Shown: positions 53,543-62,353 of the stretch, piece by piece
Layout of the letters: the number at the start of each line of letters is the position of its first letter
Position numbering within the stretch: the stretch's first letter is position 1
Assembly (NCBI RefSeq): GCF_006974105.1
Contig: NZ_CP036282.1
Span: 1,922,001 to 1,986,000 of the forward strand
Direction of reading: 5' to 3'
Length of the DNA: 64,000 nt
From: Rhodoferax aquaticus
GTDB taxonomy: Bacteria; Pseudomonadota; Gammaproteobacteria; Burkholderiales; Burkholderiaceae_C
Notes under the pieces: generated by a model
The model's database searches: none
Seen by the model: the letters and a program-made list of their open reading frames with translations, nothing else
What the model was told of the DNA's origin: nothing
Translations under genes and position numbers: made by a program

Positions 53543-54417
53543 TGTTGGCTGGCTTCGACGCCCTGGGTGCAAACTGGCAGGGCGTCACCGCCAGCGCCAG
53601 CACCGAAGTTGACGACGACTCTGGCCCCCTGCGCTACCGGGCCATTTTTATATCTGACATCCACCTAGGTACCGCCGGCTGTCAAGCCACCGCCCTGCTG
53701 GATTTCATGAAGCACCACTCCAGCGACTACCTGTACTTGGTGGGTGACATTGTGGATGGCTGGCAACTGCGCCGTCGCTGGTTTTGGCCCCAAGCCCATA
53801 ACGACGTGGTGCAAAAAATGCTGCGTCAAGCCCGCAAAGGCTGCAAGGTCGTGTTTATTCCGGGTAACCACGACGAATTTGCCCGCGCCTTTGTGGGCCA
53901 CCATTTTGGCGGGGTTGAGGTGTTGGAAGACACCGTGCACACCACAGCCGATGGGCGTGCCTTGTGGGTCACCCATGGTGACTACTTTGATGGCGTGATT
54001 CAGTGTGCCAAGTGGCTGGCTTACGTGGGTGACAACTTGTATGAGTTCACCCTCAAGATCAACCGCTACCTCAACACCTTGCGCGCCCGCATGGGGCTAC
54101 CGTATTGGTCACTCTCTGCCTATTTGAAAAACAAGGTCAAAACGGCAGTGAACTATGTGACGGACTTTGAGGTGGCTGTCGCCAATGAGGCGCGTCAGCG
54201 AGGCCACCAGGGCGTGGTGTGCGGCCACATTCACCGCGCCGAGATGCGCACCATTGACGGAATTTTGTATTGCAACGATGGCGACTGGGTAGAAAGCCGC
54301 AGCGCCTTGGTTGAACATATGGATGGCCGCTTAGAGCTGGTGTATTGGGGCAGTGAGCCCGGTAAGCCAGACGCCGCCGCCACAGCTCCCCGCCAACTAG
54401 CCCATTCTTCCCTATGA
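53542..54417 (+). CDS. PlcP-like metallophosphoesterase (phospholipase C; LpxH-like fold)
   Basis: 291 residues. Calcineurin-like metal motifs in order: FISDIHLG (D-x-H), LVGDIVDGW (GD), FIPGNHDEFAR (GNHD), THGDYFDG and CGHIHRAE (GH-x-H). Often annotated as UDP-2,3-diacylglucosamine diphosphatase, but the HFGGVEVLEDTVH and NGDWVES-like DGDWVES segments and the pairing with a glycosyltransferase match PlcP, which strips phosphate headgroups from phospholipids to give diacylglycerol when phosphate is scarce. TAATG junction with olsB and ATGA overlap with the next gene. PlcP versus LpxH is inferred from context and remembered family sequence. Confidence 0.82.
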   Translation: MLAGFDALGANWQGVTASASTEVDDDSGPLRYRAIFISDIHLGTAGCQATALLDFMKHHSSDYLYLVGDIVDGWQLRRRWFWPQAHNDVVQKMLRQARKGCKVVFIPGNHDEFARAFVGHHFGGVEVLEDTVHTTADGRALWVTHGDYFDGVIQCAKWLAYVGDNLYEFTLKINRYLNTLRARMGLPYWSLSAYLKNKVKTAVNYVTDFEVAVANEARQRGHQGVVCGHIHRAEMRTIDGILYCNDGDWVESRSALVEHMDGRLELVYWGSEPGKPDAAATAPRQLAHSSL

Positions 54418-55463
54418 AATTAGCTCTTGTGACTGATGCTTGGCAACCCCAAGTCAACGGCGTCGTGACCACTCTGGTGGAGTTGGTACGTGAAATGGAG
54501 TTGCAGGGGCATGAGGTGCTGGTCATCCACCCAGGCTTGTTTCGCACCCGCCCATGTCCAGGCTACGATGGCATTGACTTGGCTGTGCGTCCAGCCAAGC
54601 GCCTCTCGGAGTTGCTGAGCACTGCCAATCCAGATGCCATCCACTTGGCCACAGAAGGCCCCTTGGGCTGGGCCGCGCGTAGCTACTGTCTCAAGCGCAA
54701 GCTGGCGTTTACCACGGCATTTCACACGCGTTTCCCTGAGATTCTGAAGGCAGCCCTCAAAGTGCCTTTGTGGCTAGGCTATGCCTTGTTCAGGCACTTT
54801 CACCGCCCGTCCTCCGGTGTCTTGGTTCCTACACCCAGCGTGATGCATATGCTGCAGTCGCGGGGCTTTAAGAACCTGCGTAACTGGACACATGGCGTGG
54901 ACACCCAGCTGTTTGGGTACCAAGGCCTACCTGAGGTCTACAGCCCCTTGGGCGCTTTAGCGCGCCCTGTCTCACTGTTTGTGGGCCGGGTGTCGTATGA
55001 AAAAAATATTGAGGCTTTCTTGAAACTTGATGTGCCCGGAACCAAGGTGGTGTGCGGGGTGGGGCCTTTGGAGGAGTCGCTGAAAGAACGCTACCCGCAT
55101 GTGCGCTGGCTGGGCGTTTTACCTAGGCCTGAGCTTGCGCGAGTGTATGCAGCCGCAGATGTGTTTGTGATGCCGAGTCAGTCGGAAACCTTTGGCTTGG
55201 TCATGCTGGAGGCCATGTCCTGTGGTACTCCGGTGGTTGCCTACCCTGTGGAGGGGCCATTGGAGGTGATGGGTAGCCCAGCTTTGGGTGGGGTTTTGGA
55301 AGACGATTTGGCGGTAGGGTGGTATCGTGCGCTAACCGTTTCACGCCATGAGGCGCGGGCGCGGGCGTTGACCTTTAGCTGGGCGCATGCTTCGCAGTTG
55401 TTTGCGGGGTTTTTGGTGCCATGCAAACGGGGGCAGACATTTGACAAGCTAGTTGCAGCTTAG
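54414..55463 (+). CDS. GT4 glycosyltransferase (Agt-like, glycolipid synthesis)
   Basis: 349 residues, GT-B. LVTDAWQPQVNGVVTTLVEL is the N-terminal acceptor loop, FVGRVSYEKNIEAFL the linker region and SQSETFGLVMLEAMSCGTPV the donor EX7E site. Related Agt enzymes use diacylglycerol from PlcP to make mono- or di-glycosyl diacylglycerol in place of phospholipid. ATGA overlap with the PlcP-like gene supports a joint pathway. The sugar is unknown. Other roles in mannosyl-lipid synthesis remain possible. Confidence 0.85.
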   Translation: MKLALVTDAWQPQVNGVVTTLVELVREMELQGHEVLVIHPGLFRTRPCPGYDGIDLAVRPAKRLSELLSTANPDAIHLATEGPLGWAARSYCLKRKLAFTTAFHTRFPEILKAALKVPLWLGYALFRHFHRPSSGVLVPTPSVMHMLQSRGFKNLRNWTHGVDTQLFGYQGLPEVYSPLGALARPVSLFVGRVSYEKNIEAFLKLDVPGTKVVCGVGPLEESLKERYPHVRWLGVLPRPELARVYAAADVFVMPSQSETFGLVMLEAMSCGTPVVAYPVEGPLEVMGSPALGGVLEDDLAVGWYRALTVSRHEARARALTFSWAHASQLFAGFLVPCKRGQTFDKLVAA

Positions 55464-55486
55464 GTGTCATGGTTTCGTAATGTGAC

Positions 55487-55515
55487 TGGTCAACAATTTG
55501 TCACCATGTTGTCAT
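55487..55515 (+). promoter_or_regulatory. Pho-box-like repeats upstream of ppk
   Basis: TGGTCAA (55487), TTGTCAC (55498) and TTGTCAT (55509) in 11-nt phase, in the 68-nt gap before ppk. The last two match the PhoB half-site well. A conventional -10 would fall at about 55526, very close to the ATG at 55532, so either the transcript is nearly leaderless or the site works differently. Confidence 0.5.
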
Positions 55516-55531
55516 AGTCAGGTAGGTATTC

Positions 55532-57619
55532 ATGTCATCCATCGCACAACGCACCCGTTCCAATGTGTCCACAGACGCATTTGAGCTGCTAGACCGCGAT
55601 CACAGTCTCATTGCATTTAACGAGCGTGTACTGAGCTGGGCCATTCGAGAAGATGTGCCTTTGTTAGAGCGCTTGCGGTTTTTGTGCATTGTTTCGTCGA
55701 ATTTGGACGAATTTTTTGAGGTGCGCGCCGAGCCTCACTTGGCGGCCAGTCAAGCGCATGACCATAAGGGCGCGTTTACTGTGAGCTCGTTTGAGAAGCT
55801 CAGTGCCGCCTTACACAAGCTGGTGGCGCAGCAGTATGCGCTGTACAACGAGAAGCTCTTGCCCGCGTTCGAGCGAGAGGGTATTCGTATCGTGTCGCAT
55901 GCGGAGCGCAATGCCGTGCAGCGCAAATGGGTACGCCAGTACTTCTTGCGCGAAGTGCGCCCCTTGTTGATCCCCGTGGGCTTAGACCCTTCGCACCCCT
56001 TCCCGCAGGTGGCTAACAAGTCCTTGAACTTCATTGTGCGGTTGGGCGGTAAAGATGCTTTTGGGCGTGAGAACGACATTGCCATTGTCAAAATTCCTCG
56101 CGTGCTGCCGCGCTTCATTCGGATGCCTGAGAAAGTGGCTGGCACGGCGGCCGCCTTTGTCTCGTTGTCGAGCGTGATTCGCGCCCATTTGGATGAGCTG
56201 TTCTTGGGCCGTACGGTGGGGCAGTTTTCTCAGTTCCGCGTCACACGCCACTCGGACTTAGCGGTAGACGAAGACGACGTGCAGAACCTGCGGACCGCAC
56301 TACGCCAAGGCCTGGTGCATCGGAATTACGGGCAGGCCGTGCGCTTAGAGGTTTCGGCGGGGTGCTCTGAACATTTGGCGAGTTTCCTGCTTAAGCAATT
56401 TGATTTACCTGCAGAGTCTTTGTACCGCGTGCACGGGCCGGTTAATTTGGTGAGGTTGACACAGCTCATTGACTTGGTGAATCGGCCCGAGTTGGGCTTC
56501 ACGCCCTACCAAGCGTCCTACCCGGTGCAAGTGAACCAAAACCAGTCCATCTTTGAGCAGTTGCAACGCGGTGACATTTTGATTCACCAGCCGTTTGAGA
56601 GCTTTGATGGGGTGTTGGCCTTTTTGCGACAGGCAGTGCAAGACCCTCATGTGTTGGCCATCAAGCAAACCATTTACCGCACCGGTGCGCAATCGGAGTT
56701 GATGGATCTGCTGCGTGAAGCCGTGCGGCGTGGCAAAGAGGTCACCGCGGTTGTAGAGCTAAAGGCACGCTTTGACGAAGAAGCCAACATCAACTGGGCA
56801 GAGATGTTGGAGTCCATTGGTGCACAAGTGGTGTATGGCGTGGTGGGCTTGAAAACCCACGCCAAGATGATGCTGGTAACCCGGCGCGAAGGAAAGACAC
56901 TCAAACGCTACGGCCATTTGTCAACCGGTAACTACAACCCGCGTACCGCACGCTTGTACACCGATGTCAGTCACCTTACCGCCGATGTCGCCTTGACTAC
57001 GGACATGGAACATGTGTTTGTGCATTTGGCCAGTCAAAGCCGTCTGCCCAAGCTCAGCAAGTTGCTCATGGCGCCTTTTGATTTGCAACGCAAGCTCATC
57101 AGCAAGATTGATGCATTAGGGCTTGCCGCTGCCAGTGGGAAATCCACCCGCATCGTGGCCAAAATGAATGCGCTCACCGATGAGGCTTTGATTCGTAGCT
57201 TGATGCGTGCCGGGCAGCGCGGTGTGGAGATCGATCTGATTGTGCGCGGAGCCTGCATGCTGCCTGCCCAGGTGCCGGGTGTTACGGACAACATCCGTGT
57301 GCGCTCCATCATTGGCCGGTTTCTTGAGCACTCACGCGTTTTCTACTTTAGGCAAGGCACGGAGGATGAGTTGTACCTCTCCAGCGCCGATTGGATGAAT
57401 CGCAATATGGTGCGTCGGGTCGAACTTGCGTGGCCTGTGACAGATGAAGCGCAGCGCCAGCGATTGGTGGACGAATGTTTGGTTGCTTACATGCATGACG
57501 GGCTGGACGCCTGGGACATGGGAGCAGACGGCGTGTATACGCCGTGCCAAACCAGCGCAGATAGCCATGCCCATGCAGCACAGGCGGCCCTCATGGCGCG
57601 CTACGCACGCTTGGGCTAA
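55532..57619 (+). CDS. ppk: Polyphosphate kinase 1
   Basis: 695 residues. The N-terminal domain has HSLIAFNERVLSWA and SSNLDEFFEVRAE. The C1 domain contains KQTIYRTGAQSELMDLL and the autophosphorylated histidine in GLKTHAKMMLV. HLSTGNYNPRTARLYTD supplies the second conserved histidine. PPK1 makes inorganic polyphosphate from ATP at the membrane. Follows the lipid-remodelling genes and precedes sixA. The ATG is supported by AGGTAGG; a downstream GTG at 55565 is a possible alternative. Confidence 0.97.
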   Translation: MSSIAQRTRSNVSTDAFELLDRDHSLIAFNERVLSWAIREDVPLLERLRFLCIVSSNLDEFFEVRAEPHLAASQAHDHKGAFTVSSFEKLSAALHKLVAQQYALYNEKLLPAFEREGIRIVSHAERNAVQRKWVRQYFLREVRPLLIPVGLDPSHPFPQVANKSLNFIVRLGGKDAFGRENDIAIVKIPRVLPRFIRMPEKVAGTAAAFVSLSSVIRAHLDELFLGRTVGQFSQFRVTRHSDLAVDEDDVQNLRTALRQGLVHRNYGQAVRLEVSAGCSEHLASFLLKQFDLPAESLYRVHGPVNLVRLTQLIDLVNRPELGFTPYQASYPVQVNQNQSIFEQLQRGDILIHQPFESFDGVLAFLRQAVQDPHVLAIKQTIYRTGAQSELMDLLREAVRRGKEVTAVVELKARFDEEANINWAEMLESIGAQVVYGVVGLKTHAKMMLVTRREGKTLKRYGHLSTGNYNPRTARLYTDVSHLTADVALTTDMEHVFVHLASQSRLPKLSKLLMAPFDLQRKLISKIDALGLAAASGKSTRIVAKMNALTDEALIRSLMRAGQRGVEIDLIVRGACMLPAQVPGVTDNIRVRSIIGRFLEHSRVFYFRQGTEDELYLSSADWMNRNMVRRVELAWPVTDEAQRQRLVDECLVAYMHDGLDAWDMGADGVYTPCQTSADSHAHAAQAALMARYARLG

Positions 57620-57645
57620 TGTAAAAAAGGAGAGGGGGATCTTGC

Positions 57646-58107
57646 ATGGACTTGATACTGTGGAGACACGCAGAAGCGATTGACTTGGAATTGGTTGGTG
57701 ACGATATGCTGCGCACGCTCACGCCGCGCGGTGAGCGGCAAGCGGCCCGTATGGGCGCGTGGTTGGACCGCCAACTGCCCGATGGGGCTAAAGTGTGGTC
57801 AAGCCCTGCGCTGAGGGCCGAGCAAACGGCCAAGGCTTTAGGGCGGAAGTTCAAGGTGAGTCCTGCCTTGGCACCCCTGGCCACTGTCGACCAATTGCTA
57901 GAGTTGGTGCAATGGCCGCACGGCAAAGGGTGCATCTTGGTCGCGGGACATCAGCCTACGCTGGGCCAAGTGTTGGCGCGGCTTTTGGGCTTAACGGAGA
58001 GCGAGTGCGCTGTGAAGAAAGGCGCTATCTGGTGGCTGCGCCACCGCGAGCGCGATGGCGTTGCCAAAACGGTGGTGGTTACCGTGCAGTCGCCAGACTT
58101 GTTGTGA
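57646..58107 (+). CDS. sixA: Phosphohistidine phosphatase SixA
   Basis: 153 residues, histidine phosphatase superfamily. ILWRHAEAIDLE holds the RH catalytic pair, SSPALRAEQTAKAL the second arginine and LVAGHQPTLGQVLARLLG the second histidine. SixA removes phosphate from histidine phosphotransfer proteins. A strong AAAGGAGAGG ribosome site precedes the ATG. It directly follows ppk as in many betaproteobacteria. Confidence 0.94.
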   Translation: MDLILWRHAEAIDLELVGDDMLRTLTPRGERQAARMGAWLDRQLPDGAKVWSSPALRAEQTAKALGRKFKVSPALAPLATVDQLLELVQWPHGKGCILVAGHQPTLGQVLARLLGLTESECAVKKGAIWWLRHRERDGVAKTVVVTVQSPDLL

Positions 58108-58137
58108 CTGCGGCTGGCAAATAAACCACCTACCCAG

Positions 58138-58161
58138 CAAGTGCCCTGTTGAGGGCTCTTG
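58138..58161. other. Hairpin between converging sixA and the H1-like gene
   Basis: CAAG-T-GCCCT then GTTG loop then AGGGC-T-CTTG gives a 9-bp stem with one mismatch. It has no T-run on either strand, so any bidirectional terminator role is weakly supported. Confidence 0.35.
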
Positions 58162-58173
58162 CACCTTGTCGGC

Positions 58174-58713
58174 TTACTTGGTGGCCTTGGCAGGGCGGCC
58201 AGTTTTCAGGCTAGGAACCGCCTTGATGGCTGCCAAGAAGGCGGCGTCTGTCATGGCTGCAATAGCCTTGATGCCTGCACGAATCAGTTCGGTTTTCTTG
58301 ACTGGGCTCGCTAACTTAGTGGCGCGGTCTTTGAGGGTTTCCAAGACTGCGTATTCCAGCTTGGGAATCGTCAAACTGTCGCGAACCATTTTGGGCTTCT
58401 TGACCTTGGTGGGCTTTGCGGCTGCAGGTTTTGCTGCGGGGGCCTTTGCTGCAGGCTTTGCTTTTGTTGCAACTTTTTTGGCTTCAACAGGCTTTACCGC
58501 TGGCTTGGCCTTTGCCGGGGCTGTAGCGGAGGCCTTGGGGGCTGGAGCCGCTGCCTTGACTGCTGGCTTGCTTTCGACCTTCGCAACGGGCTTGGCTTCT
58601 GCCTTAGCGGCTGGTTTTGCTACGGCTTTGGGAGCCGCTTTAGGCGCTGGGCTTGCTACAGGTTTCGTAGTGGCAGGAGCTGGGGTGGCGGGGGCTTTTT
58701 CGACTTCAGACAT
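58174..58713 (-). CDS. Histone H1-like, Lys/Ala/Pro-rich nucleoid protein
   Basis: 179 residues. Positions 1-105 are low-complexity KPAxK-type repeats (for example KPAAKAEAKPVAK), resembling eukaryotic H1 tails and the AlgP group. The C-terminal part (about 108-179) is an ordered domain, starting KMVRDSLTIPKLEYAVLETL and ending SLKTGRPAKATK. Proteins of this build are common in Burkholderiales and are thought to bind DNA. An AAGGA ribosome site precedes the ATG, and TTGACT followed by TATAAA (14-nt spacing) lies upstream. Converges with sixA. Exact role unknown. Confidence 0.85.
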   Translation of the reverse strand: MSEVEKAPATPAPATTKPVASPAPKAAPKAVAKPAAKAEAKPVAKVESKPAVKAAAPAPKASATAPAKAKPAVKPVEAKKVATKAKPAAKAPAAKPAAAKPTKVKKPKMVRDSLTIPKLEYAVLETLKDRATKLASPVKKTELIRAGIKAIAAMTDAAFLAAIKAVPSLKTGRPAKATK

Positions 58714-58842
58714 GCAAGATCCTTAAATTAACGGTGTATATAGTTTATATCGTTTATTGTTGAAGTCAAAATCCCTATTGGGTTGGGGCCAAATCAAGTG
58801 AAGCGGGAGCTGACTTTGCTGTACTTGGTGTGTCTTTTGAAC

Positions 58843-58860
58843 TTGTCATAGGTGTGTCAC
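58843..58860 (+). promoter_or_regulatory. Pho-box-like repeat pair upstream of the EAL-GGDEF gene
   Basis: TTGTCAT (58843-58849) and GTGTCAC (58854-58860) are separated by AGGT, giving the 7-4-7 Pho-box layout in 11-nt phase. Each matches CTGTCAY at 6 of 7 positions. A weak -10-like TAACCT begins 10 nt further on, 45 nt before the ribosome site and GTG start region. Confidence 0.55.
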
Positions 58861-58904
58861 GGCAGTGCAATAACCTACCTACCTGACAATGACAGGAGCC
58901 CCTT

Positions 58905-60761
58905 GTGTCTTTTCAAGCTCTGCGCAGTGCAGTACCTGCTGCCGACACATCAAGTGCTTTGGGCCCGCTTGGAGCGCTATTGGCTGCTGGACAGCTCTAT
59001 TCCGTTTTTCAGCCTATCGCTCACCTGGCAGATGCGCAGGTGTATGCCCACGAAGCTTTGGTGCGTGGGCCCCAAGGCACACCACTACACACCCCAGACG
59101 CCCTATTGCGAGCCGCTGCAGCCGAAGGCTTGAGCTACGAGTTTGAGTACGCTTGCGTGGTCGTGGCCATTCAAACGTGGGGCAGATTGGGTGTTCCTGG
59201 GCGTTTGTTTGTCAACGTCAGTGCCAGCGCTCTCACACGCATGGTGCAACTCCACAGTGCTGAATCGTTGATGCGTCTGGTACTTGACTCTGGCGTTGTC
59301 CCTCGCATGCTGGTGCTAGAGATTACGGAGCATGAGCGCATTGACGATATGGATCAATTGCACGATGTGGCTGAAGGCGTGCGCGCTGCGGGTCTTACGC
59401 TGGCTTTGGATGACTTTGGCGATGGACGCTCTAGTTTGCGCTTGTGGTCGCAAATCAAGCCGGAAATCGTCAAGATTGATAAGTACTTCACACGGCACAT
59501 CAGTGCGCATGGAGATAAGCTAAAGACCATTCAAGCACTGCAGCAGATTGCGGTTGTGTTTGGCACGGACCTTGTGGCCGAAGGTATTGAGACCGCTGAT
59601 GATCTGCGCGTTTTGCGTGACTTGGGCATCGCCTACGGTCAGGGGTACTTTCTGGGACACCCTGATCGTCAACCTCAAAAATACTTGGGCGTTGACTGCT
59701 CGCGGGTGCTCAAAGAGCGCCAAGTGAGCGTATTCCCGGAGCTCACGCGTGTGACCCCGGGCGGGGTACTGCGCAACTTCGCATTGGTGCAGGCCCCTAC
59801 CGTCACACCGCACACCACCAATGACGCTTTGGCCGCCATTTTTATGGAGTTGAAAGAGTTGCATGCCATTGCCGTCATGGAAGGTGAACGTCCGATTGGG
59901 CTCATTAATCGGGCGCGTTTCATGAGCGAGTACTCCAAGCTGTATTACCGCGAGGTGTGGGGGCGCAAGTCCTGCATCGTCCATGCCAACCGAGAGCCTA
60001 GGCTCATAGAGTTAAAGCACAGCGTGGACGAGTTGTTAGGTATCCTGACCTCCCAAGACCAGCGCTATTTGTATGACGGATTTATCGCAACCGACAATGG
60101 TCGCTATGCTGGTTTGGGCACAGGTGACCAACTGGTGCGCTCGGTCACAGAGACCCGTATTGAAGCTGCGCGGCACGCCAACCCCCTTACTTTTTTGCCT
60201 GGCAATATTCCGATCAGCCAGCACATAGACCGCTTGCTGAAGAAGCAGGTGCGCTTTGTTGCTTGTTACGCCGATCTCAACCATTTCAAACCCTTCAATG
60301 ACCACTATGGCTATTGGCGTGGCGATGAGATGATTTTGCTATTGGCTAGGTTGTGCATGGAACACTGCGATGCACAGCGAGATTTCTTGGGGCATGTGGG
60401 GGGAGATGACTTCATCATGCTGTTTCAAAGCCCAGACTGGCGGCTGCGGTGTGACCGCTTGGTTGCCGAATTCAATCAAGGTGCAAGAGCGCTTTTTGAT
60501 GCCGATGCTCGCCAGGTAGGTGGCATACATGCCGAAGATCGGCATGGCATTCACCGGTTTTTTCCATTCACGACCTTGTCAGTGGGCGCTGTAGTCATTG
60601 ACGGGGGTGCTTTCACCCGGCCAGAGCATGTGGCGAATTTGGCGGCAGCGGCTAAACACGGCGCAAAGCAGTCAGGTCTTGGCGTTTTTGAGCAAACATC
60701 GCGGACCACGACGGAGCTTAAGGACTACCCCACAAGTAGTCAGCCCTTGTTGCAACCTTAG
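58905..60761 (+). CDS. EAL-CBS-GGDEF cyclic-di-GMP signalling protein
   Basis: 618 residues. The N-terminal EAL domain (about 30-265) has AHEALVRGP (EAL), FVNVSAS, ITEHERID, LDDFGDGRSS, VKIDKYF and VAEGIETADDL, the catalytic residues of an active phosphodiesterase. Tandem CBS-like segments occupy about 300-420. The C-terminal GGDEF domain has CYADLNHFKPFNDHYGYWRG and HVGGDDFIMLF (GGDDF, an acceptable variant). No membrane span. It could make or break c-di-GMP. GTG start with CAGGAG 6 nt before. It ends overlapping the ppx stop, tail to tail, by 4 nt. Confidence 0.93.
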   Translation: MSFQALRSAVPAADTSSALGPLGALLAAGQLYSVFQPIAHLADAQVYAHEALVRGPQGTPLHTPDALLRAAAAEGLSYEFEYACVVVAIQTWGRLGVPGRLFVNVSASALTRMVQLHSAESLMRLVLDSGVVPRMLVLEITEHERIDDMDQLHDVAEGVRAAGLTLALDDFGDGRSSLRLWSQIKPEIVKIDKYFTRHISAHGDKLKTIQALQQIAVVFGTDLVAEGIETADDLRVLRDLGIAYGQGYFLGHPDRQPQKYLGVDCSRVLKERQVSVFPELTRVTPGGVLRNFALVQAPTVTPHTTNDALAAIFMELKELHAIAVMEGERPIGLINRARFMSEYSKLYYREVWGRKSCIVHANREPRLIELKHSVDELLGILTSQDQRYLYDGFIATDNGRYAGLGTGDQLVRSVTETRIEAARHANPLTFLPGNIPISQHIDRLLKKQVRFVACYADLNHFKPFNDHYGYWRGDEMILLLARLCMEHCDAQRDFLGHVGGDDFIMLFQSPDWRLRCDRLVAEFNQGARALFDADARQVGGIHAEDRHGIHRFFPFTTLSVGAVVIDGGAFTRPEHVANLAAAAKHGAKQSGLGVFEQTSRTTTELKDYPTSSQPLLQP

Positions 60762-62266
60762 AGACCGCGAATCTCTAGAGGCCATGCAGTTTTTTGCCAT
60801 GCCAAAGCTTCTTCTTTCAGCAAGTATGCCGACTGTGGATAGGCAGCGGCCCAACCAATGCGTGTGGTGAGACAGGCAAAATAGGGCGCTTGCGTGCTGC
60901 GCTCAAGGGTCATACCCTCAAGGTCGGGGTCCCGCCTGGCGTGGCAAAGAATCACTGCAAGGCGCAGCGACATGAGTTGGGCGGCTAAGCCTTCTTCGCC
61001 AAGCATGGGTTCAAGCTTGCGCAACTTCCCCCGGTGCCCTAATACCAAAAGGCTAAGCCGGTGCATCTCTGACAGCGAAAAACCCATGGCATCGGCGTTG
61101 TCCAAAATGTAGGCGCCATGCTTGTGGTAGTCGCTGTGCGAAATGTGGCTGCCAACTTCATGCAATTGGGCAGCCCAATTGAGTTTGCGCAAGAAACGAT
61201 CACGTTTTGCAAACTCACTACATGACGGGTCCGAAATAATGGGTGCAAGCAATTGGGTTGCCACATTGCCAACCCGTGCCCCGTGCACGGTGTCGATTGC
61301 AAACTTGGTCGCCAAACGTTGCACACTGTTGATGCGCAAATCGTCCACCGTGTTGCTAGTACCTAGCAAATCGCAAATCAAACCATGGCGCAGTCCACCG
61401 GCGGCATGCTGCATGGATTCAATGCCCAAGAGACTGAACACCGCGCGCATCACGCTAACACCGCCGCCAATGATGGCCTTGCGGTCTTCGCGCATGCCCA
61501 ACATCCGCAGGCGGTCCACACTTTGCCCGGCCACCAGCTTTTCTAGCAGCCAGTCCAAGCCGTCTTGTGTGACCACGCCTTGTGGCCATCCTGCCGCAAC
61601 CAATACGTCACCAATAGCGCCAACCGTACCCGCTGAACCATAGGCCACGTCCCAGTTGTCCGGGTGGTAGGCGTCAAAGGCTTCGTCCAGCACTGCTTTT
61701 GCGGCAATTTCCGCTATTTCAAAGGCTTTGCGTGTGAATTGGCCATCTGCAAAGTAACGTTTGGACCATGCAATGCTGCCCACGCGAAATGACTCCATGA
61801 CGCTGGGGGTCATCCCTTGTCCCAAGATCAACTCGGTTGAGCGACCGCCAATGTCGATCACAAGGCGGCGCTCCTCGGAGCGCTCCAGCATGTGCGCCAC
61901 ACCTTGGTAAATTAGCCGCGCTTCTTCACGCCCGGAGATCACATCAATCGGGAAGCCTAGTACTTCGTTCGCAGTTTTGAGAAACTCGTCGCGATTGCGC
62001 GCTTCGCGTAGCGTTTGGGTGGCTACAGCACGCACTTCGCCGGGTTTGAAGCCGGCAAGGCGCTCGCCAAAGCGTGCCAGGCAGTCCCAGCCGCTTTGCA
62101 TGGCGTCTGCGGTCAGGTTGCGGTTCTCGTCGAGCCCCCCACCTTGGCGCACGGTTTCTTTCAGGTATTCGGTGCGACGAAATTCACCATGGTCTACGCG
62201 CCCGATCTCGAGGCGAAAACTGTTTGATCCTAAATCCACGGCGGCGAGCCGACTTCCGTTTTGCAT
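60758..62266 (-). CDS. ppx: Exopolyphosphatase (Ppx/GppA family)
   Basis: 502 residues. AAVDLGSNSFRLEIGRV is the ASKHA phosphate-1 motif, VIDIGGRSTELILGQG phosphate-2, and GSAGTVGAIGDV the adenosine-like region. The C-terminal HD-type helical domain includes LHEVGSHISHSDYHKHG. It releases phosphate from polyphosphate, opposing the ppk product 3 kb away; pppGpp hydrolysis is also possible for this family. It converges with the EAL-GGDEF gene. Confidence 0.95.
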   Translation of the reverse strand: MQNGSRLAAVDLGSNSFRLEIGRVDHGEFRRTEYLKETVRQGGGLDENRNLTADAMQSGWDCLARFGERLAGFKPGEVRAVATQTLREARNRDEFLKTANEVLGFPIDVISGREEARLIYQGVAHMLERSEERRLVIDIGGRSTELILGQGMTPSVMESFRVGSIAWSKRYFADGQFTRKAFEIAEIAAKAVLDEAFDAYHPDNWDVAYGSAGTVGAIGDVLVAAGWPQGVVTQDGLDWLLEKLVAGQSVDRLRMLGMREDRKAIIGGGVSVMRAVFSLLGIESMQHAAGGLRHGLICDLLGTSNTVDDLRINSVQRLATKFAIDTVHGARVGNVATQLLAPIISDPSCSEFAKRDRFLRKLNWAAQLHEVGSHISHSDYHKHGAYILDNADAMGFSLSEMHRLSLLVLGHRGKLRKLEPMLGEEGLAAQLMSLRLAVILCHARRDPDLEGMTLERSTQAPYFACLTTRIGWAAAYPQSAYLLKEEALAWQKTAWPLEIRGL

Positions 62267-62353
62267 CTGCTTTTACTTCTACTTTTGATGGGGGGAGCTA
62301 TCTTCGTTAAGAGCATAGCACCGTAGCCGGAACACCGGTTGGGGGTAAAAAGA

